This document shows, piece by piece, positions 1 through 8,875 of a DNA stretch of 64,000 bases. Within the stretch, counting starts at the first letter, position 1, and every line of letters starts with the position of its first letter. The notes below the pieces were generated by a model. That model was not told where the DNA came from. It ran no database searches and saw only the letters and a list, made by a program, of their open reading frames with translations. This DNA comes from Streptomyces lincolnensis (GTDB taxonomy: Bacteria > Actinomycetota > Actinomycetes > Streptomycetales > Streptomycetaceae): positions 124,417 through 188,416 of the forward strand of contig NZ_JAIHON010000016.1 of the NCBI RefSeq assembly GCF_021173675.1, in the 5' to 3' direction. Made by a program: the position numbers and the translations under genes.

Positions 1-1
1 C

Positions 2-448
2 TACAAGGGCGACAACACCTTCCTGCACGGCTACACCTTCGGCGGCCACCCGGTCTCCGCCGCCGTCGGCCTCGCCAACCTCGACCTCTTCGAGCGCGAG
101 AACCTCAACCAGCACGTCCTGGACCACGAGGGCGCCTTCCGCTCGACGCTGGAGAAGCTGTACGACCTGCCGATCGTCGGCGACGTCCGCGGCAACGGCT
201 TCTTCTACGGCATCGAGCTCGTGAAGGACAAGGCGACGAAGGAGTCCTTCGACGAGGAGGAGACCGAGCGGGTCCTGTACGGCTTCCTGTCCAAGGCGCT
301 GTACGACAACGGCCTGTACTGCCGGGCCGACGACCGCGGCGACCCGGTCGTCCAGCTCGCCCCGCCGCTGATCTCCGACCAGTCCACGTTCGACGAGATC
401 GAGCAGATCCTGCGCGCGACGCTGACGGAGGCGTGGACGAAGCTCTAG
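2..448 (+). CDS. Class III aminotransferase, C-terminal part (truncated by window edge)
   Basis: Open from the left edge to a TAG at 446-448, giving about 148 C-terminal residues. The fragment opens with a glycine/histidine segment (HGYTFGGHPVSAAVG), which is typical of PLP-dependent class III (omega/ornithine type) aminotransferases just downstream of the PLP lysine. It continues with RGNGFFYGIEL, the conserved C-terminal domain strand of this family, and ends with the usual QLAPPLI segment. The PLP lysine itself lies outside the window. Such enzymes move an amino group from an amino acid or amine to a keto acid. The substrate cannot be read from this part. A strong hairpin follows the stop. 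Confidence 0.85.
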   Translation, partial: YKGDNTFLHGYTFGGHPVSAAVGLANLDLFERENLNQHVLDHEGAFRSTLEKLYDLPIVGDVRGNGFFYGIELVKDKATKESFDEEETERVLYGFLSKALYDNGLYCRADDRGDPVVQLAPPLISDQSTFDEIEQILRATLTEAWTKL

Positions 449-475
449 CACGTCCGGCGGCTCAGCCGACCGCAT

Positions 476-520
476 GGCCCGGGGTGCACCCGTCCGAGTG
501 ACAAGGGCGCACCCCGGGCC
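476..520 (+). terminator. Hairpin terminator after the aminotransferase gene
   Basis: A perfect 12-bp inverted repeat, GGCCCGGGGTGC (476-487) and GCACCCCGGGCC (509-520), with a 21-nt loop, starts 28 bp after the aminotransferase stop. It has no U-tract, which is usual for Streptomyces terminators. Confidence 0.6.
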
Positions 521-641
521 GCGTGCTGTCCGGCCTCGCCGCCCCGGCTCCCTAGCGTGCCTGGTAACCGATCGGCCCTGCTTTCGTTCCCCCGCACGGG
601 GGATTGCAAGGCACAACGGAACCAGAACGAGGTGTACGCCC

Positions 642-1382
642 ATGGAGGCTCCGCCGGACAACGACGTGCTCTGGGCACGGTCCCTGCACTTCACCCACCG
701 CGACGGCTCACCCGGCATCGCCGGAGTCTCGCTCGGCGTCCGCGAGGGCGAGATCCTCGCCGTCGGCGGCCCGCGCGGCAGCGGCAAGACGACCCTGCTG
801 CGGTGCCTGTCCGGCCTGGTCCCGGCACAGCGCGGCGAGGTCTGGTTCAACAGCGCGCCCCTGCACACCCTGGGCCCGATGGCCCGCGAACGCGTGCGCC
901 GCGACCGCTTCGGCTGGATCGACCCGGCGCCGGCGCTGGTCCCCGAGCTGAACGTGTGGGAGAACGCCGCCCTCCCCCTGATGCTGCGCGGCACCGGCCG
1001 CCGCCGCGCCAAGACCGCCGCCCTGGAGTGGCTGGAGCGCCTCGACATCGGCGACAAGACCCGCAGGCACCCGCACGAACTGCGCCAGTCCGAACGCCAG
1101 CGCGTGTGCATCGCGCGCGCCCTGGCCCCCGCCCCCACGGTCCTGTTCGCCGACGAGCCGACGGCCCCCCTGCACCGCGCCGACCGCGGCCACGTGCTGC
1201 GCACCCTCACCACGGCGGCCCGCTCGCACGGCATCACGGTGGTGCTGGCCACCCACGACGCGGAGACGGCCGCCCTCGCGGACCGCACGGTCTCGCTGCT
1301 GGACGGCCGACGGGTGAACACGGTCCATCTCCCGCCGGTCGCCGAGACGGAAGGCCGGGCCACGTGCTCGCTCTCCGTCTGA
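642..1382 (+). CDS. ABC transporter ATP-binding protein with degenerate signature
   Basis: A 246-residue ATPase subunit related to the MacB/LolD class. The Walker A loop is GPRGSGKT (residues 43-50), Walker B is VLFADE (167-172), and the switch histidine is in THD. The ATG at 642 is chosen because GAGG lies 9 nt upstream at 629-632. Two catalytic elements look eroded. The signature expected as LSGGQ reads LRQSE (147-151), and the Q-loop glutamine is replaced in GWIDPAP (91-97). The next gene, a membrane protein, overlaps it by 19 bp, so the two probably form one exporter or efflux-type complex. The substrate is unknown. Confidence 0.85.
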   Translation: MEAPPDNDVLWARSLHFTHRDGSPGIAGVSLGVREGEILAVGGPRGSGKTTLLRCLSGLVPAQRGEVWFNSAPLHTLGPMARERVRRDRFGWIDPAPALVPELNVWENAALPLMLRGTGRRRAKTAALEWLERLDIGDKTRRHPHELRQSERQRVCIARALAPAPTVLFADEPTAPLHRADRGHVLRTLTTAARSHGITVVLATHDAETAALADRTVSLLDGRRVNTVHLPPVAETEGRATCSLSV

Positions 1383-2755
1383 CCCGCGGGGCCCACCCCG
1401 CCGTACAGCTCCGCCGGCTCCTGGTGGCCGCGGCGTCGGCGGGCACGGGCTTCCTCCTGCTGTGCACCCTGGGGTACGCGGTGAGCCACCCGGACGCCGG
1501 CTCCGGGCCCCTCCTCCGCCTCGCCTGGTGCGCGACCCCGCTCGCCGCGACGGTCTACTTCGCGGTCGCCGTGGCCCGCACCGACCCGGCCACCAGCCCG
1601 CGCCCCGGCCTCTCCGCCATCGGCCTCGGGCCGACCCGCCTGATGGCCTTCTCGGCCACGACCACGGCCCTCGCCTGCACCCTCGGCTCCATGCTCGCCC
1701 TCCTGTTCTTCCTTCACCTCAGAGGCGACCTCACGGGCATGCCGTTCGACGGAGCGGCGGCGGAGTTCCTGGCCGCGGACTCTCCCCTCCCGCTGCCGGC
1801 CGCCCTGACCCTGCTGTCCCTGACCCCGGTGATCGCGTCCCTCTCGGTGGCCCTGACCCTGCGCCCCCGGGACGACCGCCCCACCCCACCGGGCACCCGC
1901 CGCGCCTTCGGCCGCTTCGGGGCGTACGGCAGCGGAACGGCACGGGAGACCTTCGGCGCGTACGGACGGTTCGGCGCCCGTCTGCGGGTCCCGGCTCGCC
2001 CGGGCAGGGGCGGCACCCCGCAAGCGCAGGCGGGCGAACCCCGGCCCCAGGCCGACACGGCCCCCCACCCGGACACCGGCATCCCCGCCCCCACCCAGGG
2101 CGACGCACAGCCCGGCCTGCCCCCCGACACCCTCCCCGCACCCCCCACAGCCCCACCCAAGGGCCTCCCCTGGGGCATCGCCGTACTCGCCGCGGGCCTG
2201 GCCGTGGAGGCGTACGCAACCCGCTCCGGAACCACCCCCACCACCCCCCTCCCCGGCGGCCTGGCCACCGGCACCCCCGCCGTCCTCATCGGCTGGCTCC
2301 TCACCGCCACCGGCCTGGCGCTGGCCGGCCCCGGCCTCACCCACCTGTGCGGCCGGCTCCTGCAGACCGCCCGCCCCGGCGCCCTGCGCCTCCTCGCCGG
2401 CCGTGTCCTGATGACGGAGTCGACCCGCGTCGGCCGCCCCCTGGGCGTCGTCTGCGCGGTGGCCTCGGGCGCGTACGCCATGACGGCCCTCGACGGCCCG
2501 GACGGCGCGGAGTTCGGCCCGCTGACGACCCTCGGCCTGCTCCTGGTCACCGGCTGCACCCTCGCGACGCTTCTCACCGCCGCCGTGGAGGCCAAGCACG
2601 CCCGCGCCGACACCACCCAGGCCCTGCTGCGGCTCGGCGCCCCCGCCGCGATGCTCCGCGGCGCCGCCGCCGTCCGCGCCGGCGCGCTGCTGGCCCTGTT
2701 CGGCCCGCTCACGCTGGTCGTCGCCGAGTTGGCCGCGCTTCCGCTGGCCCGCTGA
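1364..2755 (+). CDS. Multi-span membrane protein, ABC permease partner
   Basis: Product of 463 residues if the GTG at 1364 is used. This start lies inside the end of the ATPase gene, with GGAAGG about 10 nt upstream, which suggests translational coupling. Hydrophobic segments occur near residues 15-35, 45-65, 90-115 and 140-160. A Pro/Arg/Gln-rich hydrophilic linker of roughly 100 residues follows, then more spans in the C-terminal half. The layout (paired spans around a large loop, with helices after it) resembles FtsX/MacB-type permeases, but I see no diagnostic motif. An upstream in-frame extension overlaps the ATPase completely and is not coding. Confidence 0.75.
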   Translation: MLALRLTRGAHPAVQLRRLLVAAASAGTGFLLLCTLGYAVSHPDAGSGPLLRLAWCATPLAATVYFAVAVARTDPATSPRPGLSAIGLGPTRLMAFSATTTALACTLGSMLALLFFLHLRGDLTGMPFDGAAAEFLAADSPLPLPAALTLLSLTPVIASLSVALTLRPRDDRPTPPGTRRAFGRFGAYGSGTARETFGAYGRFGARLRVPARPGRGGTPQAQAGEPRPQADTAPHPDTGIPAPTQGDAQPGLPPDTLPAPPTAPPKGLPWGIAVLAAGLAVEAYATRSGTTPTTPLPGGLATGTPAVLIGWLLTATGLALAGPGLTHLCGRLLQTARPGALRLLAGRVLMTESTRVGRPLGVVCAVASGAYAMTALDGPDGAEFGPLTTLGLLLVTGCTLATLLTAAVEAKHARADTTQALLRLGAPAAMLRGAAAVRAGALLALFGPLTLVVAELAALPLAR

Positions 2756-2758
2756 GAA

Positions 2759-2802
2759 CTCGTACGAACAAATTTCCCGAACGCCGATGAGTTCCGTACG
2801 AG
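2759..2802. repeat. Inverted repeat CTCGTACG / CGTACGAG
   Basis: Perfect 8-bp arms at 2759-2766 and 2795-2802 flank a relatively AT-rich spacer just after the permease stop and about 48 bp before the VOC gene. It could be a regulator site or part of a terminator. Nothing else indicates which. Confidence 0.4.
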
Positions 2803-2849
2803 ACGCTGGTCTACCCACCGAACATCACCACCCGATGGGAGATACCGAG

Positions 2850-3266
2850 ATGACCGCGACGTACCAGCAGATGATCTTCGTGAACCTGGCCGTGAACGAC
2901 CTCGACACCTCGAAGAAGTTCTTCACGGAGCTCGGCTTCGAGATCAACGCCCAGTTCAGCGACGAGAACACCGCCTCCGTCGTGATCAGCGAGACCATCG
3001 TCGCGATGGTGCACACCAAGGCGCGCTACGCCGAGTTCACGAAGAAGGCGATCGTGGACGCGAAGCAGAGCAGCGAGGTGCTGATCGCGCTGAGCGCCGA
3101 GAGCCGCGAGAAGGTCGACGAGCTGGTCGAGAAGGCGTTCGCGGCGGGTGGCGGCCCGGCGGGCGAGACCCAGGACCACGGTTTCATGTACGGCCGTTCC
3201 TTCGACGACCCGGACGGCCACACCTGGGAGGTCGTGTGGATGGACCCGGCCGCCGTCGAGGGCTGA
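2850..3266 (+). CDS. VOC (glyoxalase/bleomycin-resistance fold) family protein
   Basis: A 138-residue protein with the two-module VOC pattern. It opens with FVNLAVNDLDTSKKFFTELGF (split: FVNLAVNDLD, then TSKKFFTELGF) and ends with DDPDGHTWEVVWMD, where the His and Glu are the usual metal-ligand positions. Start chosen at the ATG at 2850, preceded by GGGAG at 2837-2841. An in-frame ATG at 2787 lacks a comparable site. Members include glyoxalases, dioxygenases and drug-binding proteins, and the substrate here cannot be assigned. It stands alone between the ABC pair and the LOG-like gene. Confidence 0.8.
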   Translation: MTATYQQMIFVNLAVNDLDTSKKFFTELGFEINAQFSDENTASVVISETIVAMVHTKARYAEFTKKAIVDAKQSSEVLIALSAESREKVDELVEKAFAAGGGPAGETQDHGFMYGRSFDDPDGHTWEVVWMDPAAVEG

Positions 3267-3307
3267 TCCCCGCCCGTGCGGGCGACGGACGTGCCTAGCA
3301 TGGGCGG

Positions 3308-4429
3308 GTGCAGACCAGCCCCGCCCATGCGGCCCACCACGACGACCGTGAGATCGAGACGCTGGAGGAGTTCGACGCGACCGTCTCGGCCCGCGGCACC
3401 CTCGCCGGATTCCGTGTCCAGGCCGTCGATCTGACCGACCGGACCCGGGAGTTGCTCGCCACCGACACCGCCGGCGCCGTCTTCCTCGGCTGCCCGATGC
3501 GGGAGAACGCGGCGGCGAAGATCCGCTCGGACGGCGCCCTGGTCTTCCCGCCCGTCCCGGAGCTCCCCTTCGATCCGTACCGCGGACTGCTCTACACGCC
3601 GGGCGAGTTGTTCACCGGCCTCGACAAGGGCTACGAGGAGACACCGGACGCCCTCGCCTACGCCTGGTTCCAGCGGACCAGGGCCGACGGCGACATCTAC
3701 GCGTCGATGCTGCGCTCCGTCCACGACGACTCCGTCTCCGACGCGCTCGACGAACTCCTGCGCGGTGCTCGAGTGGTGGGCGTGATGGGCGGCCACGCGA
3801 TGGCCCGCGGCACGGAGCGGTACGCCGGTGCCGCCCGCCTGGGCCGGGAGCTGACGCGCGCCGGGTTCACCGTCGCCACGGGCGGCGGACCGGGCGCGAT
3901 GGAGGCGGCGAACCTCGGGGCGTACGCCGCCCCGTTCGAGGACGCCATGCTCGACGATGCCTGCGAACTCCTCGCCGCGGCACCGTCGTTCACGCCCTCG
4001 ATCACGGACTGGGCGCGCGCCGCCTTCGAGGTCCGCGGCCGCTGGCCCGGGGGCGGCGGCTCGGTCGGCATCCCGACCTGGTTCTACGGCCACGAACCGC
4101 CGAACGCCTTCGCCTCGCACATCGCCAAGTACTTCGCCAACGCCACCCGCGAGGACGGCCTGTTGGCCCGCTCCACCGCGGGCGTGGTGTTCCTGCCGGG
4201 CGCCGCCGGCACCGTGCAGGAGATCTTCGACAACGCGACGCCGAACTACTACGAGTCCCGGGGCGAGCCCACGCCGATGGTGCTCGTGAACCGCGCGCAC
4301 TGGACGGAGAGACTGCCGACGTGGCCGCTTCTCCAGGCGCTGGCGCGGGAGCGGTCGATGGAGTCCCGGATCGCCCTGGTCGACCGGATCGAGGAGGTTC
4401 CGGAGGCGTTGAAACGTCTCGGAGATTAA
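3308..4429 (+). CDS. LOG-family (lysine decarboxylase-like Rossmann) protein
   Basis: A 373-residue protein starting with GTG. It carries the two LOG hallmarks: a glycine-rich GGGPGAMEAAN segment near residues 195-205, and PGAAGTVQEIFD near residues 297-308, corresponding to PGGxGTxxE. Characterised LOG proteins are cytokinin-type nucleotide phosphoribohydrolases releasing the base from a nucleoside monophosphate. This protein is longer than the usual 180-220 residues, with an extra N-terminal domain of about 130 residues. Activity on nucleotides is therefore an inference from family only. It is preceded by a 41-bp gap after the VOC gene. Confidence 0.8.
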   Translation: MQTSPAHAAHHDDREIETLEEFDATVSARGTLAGFRVQAVDLTDRTRELLATDTAGAVFLGCPMRENAAAKIRSDGALVFPPVPELPFDPYRGLLYTPGELFTGLDKGYEETPDALAYAWFQRTRADGDIYASMLRSVHDDSVSDALDELLRGARVVGVMGGHAMARGTERYAGAARLGRELTRAGFTVATGGGPGAMEAANLGAYAAPFEDAMLDDACELLAAAPSFTPSITDWARAAFEVRGRWPGGGGSVGIPTWFYGHEPPNAFASHIAKYFANATREDGLLARSTAGVVFLPGAAGTVQEIFDNATPNYYESRGEPTPMVLVNRAHWTERLPTWPLLQALARERSMESRIALVDRIEEVPEALKRLGD

Positions 4430-4467
4430 TAAGAGAGCAAAGCAACCGCTCCCAGGCCGCTTCCGCA

Positions 4468-4495
4468 TTGACAGTACTTATGTGGCACTTATAGA
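4468..4495 (+). promoter_or_regulatory. Candidate vegetative-type promoter of the LAETG protein gene
   Basis: TTGACA at 4468-4473 and TATAGA at 4490-4495 with a 16-bp spacer lie in a noticeably AT-rich intergenic stretch 80 bp before the GTG start at 4577. The -35 is perfect and the -10 is only approximate. Confidence 0.45.
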
Positions 4496-4576
4496 CCTGT
4501 GAACCTCCTGGGGATGTTGGTGTTCCATCAACACCCCGCCCACCCCCCGCAGTTGCGCAACTTGTAAAGGACAAAA

Positions 4577-5263
4577 GTGTCCATAACTCGCCGTACCGTC
4601 GCACGTTCCGCGCGCATCCTCGGTGTCGCCACCGCCACGGCCGCGATCGCGCTCGGTGCCTCGGGCAACGCGCTTGCCTGCAACATCAACGAGTTCTCCG
4701 CCGAAGCCAAGTGCGACGGAGACAAGGGCGTCATCACCGTCACGGACGTGGACCCCGCGGGCATCCCGGCCACCGTCTCGGTGTTCCTCGAGAACAACGG
4801 CGCCGACGTCAAGAAGATCGGCGAGCAGGTGGTCAAGGGCACCCGCGAGGGCACCACGATCACCTTCGCGGAGGACTGGCAGCCGAACGCCGAGTACCGC
4901 ATCCACGTGAAGGCCGCGTCCTACGTGGACGAGGACATCACGCCGAACCTGACGACCCCGTCCACGGCCTGCAAGACCGAGGACACCCCGACCCCCACGC
5001 CCACCCCGACCCCGTCGGACTCCGCCTCGACCCCGGCCGAGGAGCCCGGCACCCCGACCCCGTCGGCCCCGGAGAGCCCCTCCCCGGCCGGGAACGTCCC
5101 GAGCAACGCCCCGTCCCCGGCGGCCGGTGACTCCAACCTCGCCGAGACCGGTGCGAACTCCAACACGCCGATCATCGCCGGCATCGCGGTGGCCCTGGTC
5201 GCCCTCGGTGGCGGTGCCGTGTTCTTCGGCATGCGCCGTCGCGGCGCGAGCAACGGTCGCTGA
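4577..5263 (+). CDS. Secreted protein with LAETG cell-wall sorting signal
   Basis: A 228-residue exported protein. An N-terminal signal peptide (basic start, hydrophobic core, then ASGNALA before Cys-35) precedes a globular domain of about 95 residues with two or three cysteines. A Thr/Pro and Ser/Pro-rich linker (residues about 137-180) reaches through the cell wall. The C-terminus has LAETG (188-192), a hydrophobic helix and a MRRR tail, the tripartite signal of sortase-anchored proteins. LAxTG is the motif used by class E sortases in Streptomyces. GTG start with AAGGAC upstream at 4567-4572. The function of the displayed domain is unknown. Confidence 0.85.
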   Translation: MSITRRTVARSARILGVATATAAIALGASGNALACNINEFSAEAKCDGDKGVITVTDVDPAGIPATVSVFLENNGADVKKIGEQVVKGTREGTTITFAEDWQPNAEYRIHVKAASYVDEDITPNLTTPSTACKTEDTPTPTPTPTPSDSASTPAEEPGTPTPSAPESPSPAGNVPSNAPSPAAGDSNLAETGANSNTPIIAGIAVALVALGGGAVFFGMRRRGASNGR

Positions 5264-5282
5264 CCCGCGCGCACCACAGGCT

Positions 5283-5313
5283 GTGGCCCGTCCCCACCAC
5301 GGGGGCGGGCCAC
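5283..5313. terminator. Bidirectional hairpin terminator
   Basis: A 13-bp stem (GTGGCCCGTCCCC at 5283-5295 against 5301-5313, one G-U pair) with a 5-nt loop lies between two convergent genes, so it can serve both strands. Confidence 0.65.
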
Positions 5314-5355
5314 CGTCGTGCGGGGCGGCCCGTCGTGCGGGACGGCCCCGAGGAC

Positions 5356-6153
5356 TCAGCCGAAGCTCGCCCGCTCCAGCCAGAACTCCAGCAGCTCGCG
5401 CTCGCCGAGCACCTCCACCTCCGCACTGTCCAGCGGCAGCCGCCGGTAGAAGGCGAGCAGTACGGCGGTGAGCGGCCCCCTGAGCGCGACCGTCGCCTTC
5501 TCGTGGCCGCGACGCCAGACGAGGACGTCCTCGGTGAGCTCGATCACCCACTCGGCGTTGATCTCGGGCGCGGTGTCGGTGGCGTGCAGGTGGATGCTGC
5601 GGCCGGGCCCCCGCAGCTCCCTCGCCGCGTCGTGCGGTTCGGTCCGCTGCACGAACTCCACGATCTGGAGCCATTCGTCGATCGCGTCGGCGGCCACCTC
5701 CGGAGCGACCTCGTAGGGCAGCCCGGCGGCGAACACGGCGTCGGCGCGGTGGATGGTGAGCTCGTGCGTCATACGACGGGCCCAGAACCCGGCGTTGAGG
5801 ATCCCGGCCCAGCCCCACACCTTGGCGTCGGGCCCGGCCTCCCGCAGCGCGTCGACGAGCATCTCGCCGGTCTCGGCGAGCCAGGCGTCCAGCACGCCGG
5901 CATCACCCCGCGCCTGGGGACCGTCGCCCAGCGGCACCCGCTCCTCGGGGATCTCCTCCTCGGCCCGTGTCCGCACCATCAGCTCGACCCAGCGCAGGGC
6001 GCCCCCCGTGTGCCGTACGAGCTCCTCCAGCGACCAGTCCGGGCAGGTCGGCACGGTGGCGGAGAGATCCGCCCCGGAGGTCACCAGCGCTCTCAGCTGG
6101 CCGACCTGGTGAGCGATCTCGTCACAGTAACGGTCATGGGCGAGTAGCGTCAT
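5356..6153 (-). CDS. Maleylpyruvate isomerase-family mycothiol-dependent enzyme (DinB-like)
   Basis: A 265-residue protein of the actinobacterial TIGR03083 type. The N-terminal four-helix DinB-like bundle includes CPDWSLEELVRHTGG and RRMTHELTIHRAD, which supply the expected His/Glu/His metal triad, followed by an SCP2-like C-terminal domain. Family members use mycothiol in isomerisation or detoxification. The substrate here is unknown. The ATG at 6153 is chosen because the alignment-like start (TLLAHDRY) is typical. The longer frame runs into the thiQ coding region. The gene is separated by only 10 bp from the end of thiQ but is not obviously part of thiamine uptake. Confidence 0.8.
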   Translation of the reverse strand: MTLLAHDRYCDEIAHQVGQLRALVTSGADLSATVPTCPDWSLEELVRHTGGALRWVELMVRTRAEEEIPEERVPLGDGPQARGDAGVLDAWLAETGEMLVDALREAGPDAKVWGWAGILNAGFWARRMTHELTIHRADAVFAAGLPYEVAPEVAADAIDEWLQIVEFVQRTEPHDAARELRGPGRSIHLHATDTAPEINAEWVIELTEDVLVWRRGHEKATVALRGPLTAVLLAFYRRLPLDSAEVEVLGERELLEFWLERASFG

Positions 6154-6163
6154 GCCTCGCACC

Positions 6164-7210
6164 CTAGGGGCGGGCGCCCCGCCCCAGCACCACGATTTCG
6201 GCCGCGTCGAACGCGACTCCGACCACGTCCCCGACCTCCGGCGCCTCCCGCAGCGCGCACGCCGCCTCCAGGCGCGGCCCGTCGTCCCGAGGCTGAAGGT
6301 GTACGGCCACATGGGTGCCCTTGAAGGTCCGCGCGGCCACCGTGCAGCGCAGGCCCGCGTCGGCCGCCACCAGCCGTACTCCGGCGGGCCGTACGAGCAG
6401 CGTGCGCGCCCCCGCCTCCTCGCCCGCGGGGACGGGCAGCTTGCCCCAGGGCGTGTCCGCGGCCTCCCCGGCGACGGTGCCCTCGACCACGTTCTCGAAG
6501 CCGAGGAAGCGGGCCACGAACTCGTCCGCGGGGCGCTGCCAGACCTCAAGGGGCGTACCGGACTGGGCGATCCGCCCGTCCCGCATCACCACCACCCGGT
6601 CGGCGAGCGCGAACGCCTCGCCCTGGTCGTGGGTGACGGCGAGCACGGTCGTGCCCAACCGGCCGAACAGCTCCCGCAGTTCGACCACCAGCCGCTCCCG
6701 CAGCGAGCGGTCCAGCTGGCCGAGCGGCTCGTCGAGCATCAGCAGCCGCGGCCGGGGTGCGAGGGCCCGGGCCAGCGCCACCCGCTGCTGCTCACCGCCG
6801 GACAGCGCGGCCACGGCCCTCCGTGCGGCGCCCGGCAGCCCGACGAGGTCGAGCAACTCCCGTACCCGCTCCTGCTGTTGGGGTCGTGATACGCCGTGCA
6901 TCCGCAGCCCGAAGGCGACATTGCCGCCCACGTCCCGCTGCGGGAACAGCTGGTGGTCCTGGAACATCAGGCCGACGCCCCGCCTGTGCGCGGGCACGCC
7001 CGCCTGGTCGCGCCCGTCGAGCGACACCCTCCCCGCGTCCAGGGGCTGCAGTCCGGCCACCGCCCGCAGCAACGTCGACTTGCCGCTGCCGCTGGGCCCC
7101 AGCACGCACACGATCTCGTGCTCGGCGACATCGAGGCCGACCCCGTCCAGCACGGCCCGGCCGCCGAACCGTACCGTCGCGTCCGCGAGGCTGAGCAGGG
7201 GTGGGCGCAT
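6164..7210 (-). CDS. thiQ: Thiamine ABC transporter, ATP-binding protein
   Basis: A 348-residue ATPase with Walker A GPSGSGKS, signature LSGGEQQR, Walker B LLMLDEP and the THD switch. A C-terminal TOBE-like extension of about 110 residues carries the RPAGVRL segment. It is intact in every catalytic motif. The start codon directly abuts the stop of the permease gene (7211), and the three genes thiB, thiP and thiQ form one operon on the minus strand. Assignment to thiamine rather than iron rests on the ThiB-like binding protein and the TPP riboswitch at the operon head. By sequence alone the ATPase is also like ferric-iron importers. Confidence 0.85.
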   Translation of the reverse strand: MRPPLLSLADATVRFGGRAVLDGVGLDVAEHEIVCVLGPSGSGKSTLLRAVAGLQPLDAGRVSLDGRDQAGVPAHRRGVGLMFQDHQLFPQRDVGGNVAFGLRMHGVSRPQQQERVRELLDLVGLPGAARRAVAALSGGEQQRVALARALAPRPRLLMLDEPLGQLDRSLRERLVVELRELFGRLGTTVLAVTHDQGEAFALADRVVVMRDGRIAQSGTPLEVWQRPADEFVARFLGFENVVEGTVAGEAADTPWGKLPVPAGEEAGARTLLVRPAGVRLVAADAGLRCTVAARTFKGTHVAVHLQPRDDGPRLEAACALREAPEVGDVVGVAFDAAEIVVLGRGARP

Positions 7211-8875
7211 CTAGAACTCCCCGGTCCGGTCGGTGCGCAGCCGTTCCAGCACCAGCAGCGCCACGGCACACACGATCATCAGAATCGTCGACAGGGCCAT
7301 CGCCTGCCCGTAGTTGAGCTCGCCGGGCCGCCCGAGCAGCCGCGCCACGGCGACCGGCAGGGTCGGGTTGTCGGGCCGCGCGATGAACACCGTGGCCCCG
7401 AACTCCCCCAGCGACACCGCGAAGGCGAACCCGGCCGCGATCAGCAGCGCCCGCCGCACCATCGGCAGGTCGACCTCCCGCCACACCCGCCAGGGCGACG
7501 CCCCGAGCACGGCCGCCGCCTCCCGCAGCCGCTCGTCCACGGCCCGCAGCACGGGCAGCATGGTCCGTACGACGAAGGGGACGCCGACCAGCGCCTGCGC
7601 GAGCGGCACCAGGATCCACGAGGACCTCAGGTCCAGCGGCGGCTCGTCCAGCGCGATCAGGAACCCGAACCCGACGGTCACCGCGGACACCCCGAGCGGC
7701 AGCATCAGCAGCGCGTCGAAGCCCTGTACGAACCGGCCCGCGTCCCGCCGGGTCAGCGCGGCGGCCGCGAGACCCCCGATCAGCACGGCGATGGCGGTGG
7801 CGGCGACGGCGTACTGGAGCGAGTTGCCGATCGCCTCGATCGGCGGGACCAGGAAGATTCCGCCCTCGTCGCTGGTCAGGGCCCGGTAGTAGGCGAAGTC
7901 GGGCGCGTCCAGCGACCTCTGCACCAGCACGGCGAGCGGCAGCAGGAGCAGCACGGCGATCGAGGCGAGCACCCCGGCCAGCAGCGCCCACTGCCCGGCC
8001 CCGTGCGGCCGGCGCGCGGTCGTGGCCGCGTCCACCAGCCGCAGCGTGCTCTCCCGTCGCCGTACGGTCCACGCGTGCAGGGCGAGGACCGCGCCCACCG
8101 CGACGAACTGGACCATCGTCAGCACGGCGGCCGTGGACAGGTCGAAGATCTCCGAGGTCTGCCGGTAGATCTCCACCTCAAGGGTCGAGAAGGTCGGACC
8201 GCCGAGGATCTGCACCACACCGAAGGAGGTGAAGGTGAACAGGAACACCATCAGCGCGGCGGCGGCCACCGCGGGCGCCAGCGCGGGCAGGGTCACCTGC
8301 CGCCAGGCCCGCGCCCGGGACGCCCCGAGCATCCGCGCGGCCTCCTCCTGCCGTGGATCCAGCTGGGCCCAGAGCCCGCCGACGGTCCGGACGACCACCG
8401 CGTAGTTGAAGAAGACGTGCGCGAGCAGGATCGCCCACACGGTGGTGTCCAGGCGTACGCCCCACAACTCGTCGAGGAGTCCGCCGCGCCCGACCAGCGC
8501 CAGGAACGCCGTACCGACGACGACCGTCGGCAGCACGAACGGCACCGTCACGACGGCCCGCAGGACCTGCTTGCCGGGGAAGGTGAAGCGCGCGAAGACG
8601 TACGCGCCGGGCAGTGCCACCAGCAGGGTGAGCGCGGTGGAGACGAGCGCCTGCCAGGTGGTGAACCACAGGACGTGCCGGACGTCGGACTGCCCGAGCA
8701 CGTCCGCGATGCGCCCGAGCCGCCAGACCCCGTCGACCTTGAGTCCGCGCGCGACGATCGCGGCGACGGGGTAGGCGAAGAAGACCGCGAAGAACGCGAC
8801 GGGCACGGCGACGAGGCCGAACCGCGCCGCGGTCCCCTTCCGGCGTGGCCCTACTTCAGTACGAGCGAGGTCCAC
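7211..8875 (-). CDS. thiP: Thiamine ABC transporter, fused double permease
   Basis: A 554-residue membrane protein with two consecutive permease modules. Each has an EAA loop that contacts the ATPase (EEAARMLGASRARAW in the first half, REAAAVLGASPWRVW in the second). About twelve hydrophobic spans are visible. This fused architecture is that of ThiP and of FbpB-type iron permeases. The GTG start at 8875 lies 25 bp inside the end of thiB, implying translational coupling. It would move thiamine or its phosphates across the cytoplasmic membrane with ThiB and ThiQ. Confidence 0.87.
   Translation of the reverse strand: MDLARTEVGPRRKGTAARFGLVAVPVAFFAVFFAYPVAAIVARGLKVDGVWRLGRIADVLGQSDVRHVLWFTTWQALVSTALTLLVALPGAYVFARFTFPGKQVLRAVVTVPFVLPTVVVGTAFLALVGRGGLLDELWGVRLDTTVWAILLAHVFFNYAVVVRTVGGLWAQLDPRQEEAARMLGASRARAWRQVTLPALAPAVAAAALMVFLFTFTSFGVVQILGGPTFSTLEVEIYRQTSEIFDLSTAAVLTMVQFVAVGAVLALHAWTVRRRESTLRLVDAATTARRPHGAGQWALLAGVLASIAVLLLLPLAVLVQRSLDAPDFAYYRALTSDEGGIFLVPPIEAIGNSLQYAVAATAIAVLIGGLAAAALTRRDAGRFVQGFDALLMLPLGVSAVTVGFGFLIALDEPPLDLRSSWILVPLAQALVGVPFVVRTMLPVLRAVDERLREAAAVLGASPWRVWREVDLPMVRRALLIAAGFAFAVSLGEFGATVFIARPDNPTLPVAVARLLGRPGELNYGQAMALSTILMIVCAVALLVLERLRTDRTGEF

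Noticed and set aside
557..1363. 5' extension of the permease frame over the ABC ATPase gene
   Set aside because: The sequence is Arg/Pro-rich shadow of the ATPase. The permease homology and a ribosome site begin at 1364.
2787..2849. Earlier ATG for the VOC protein
   Set aside because: No ribosome site, and the extension has no family similarity. GGGAG precedes the ATG at 2850.
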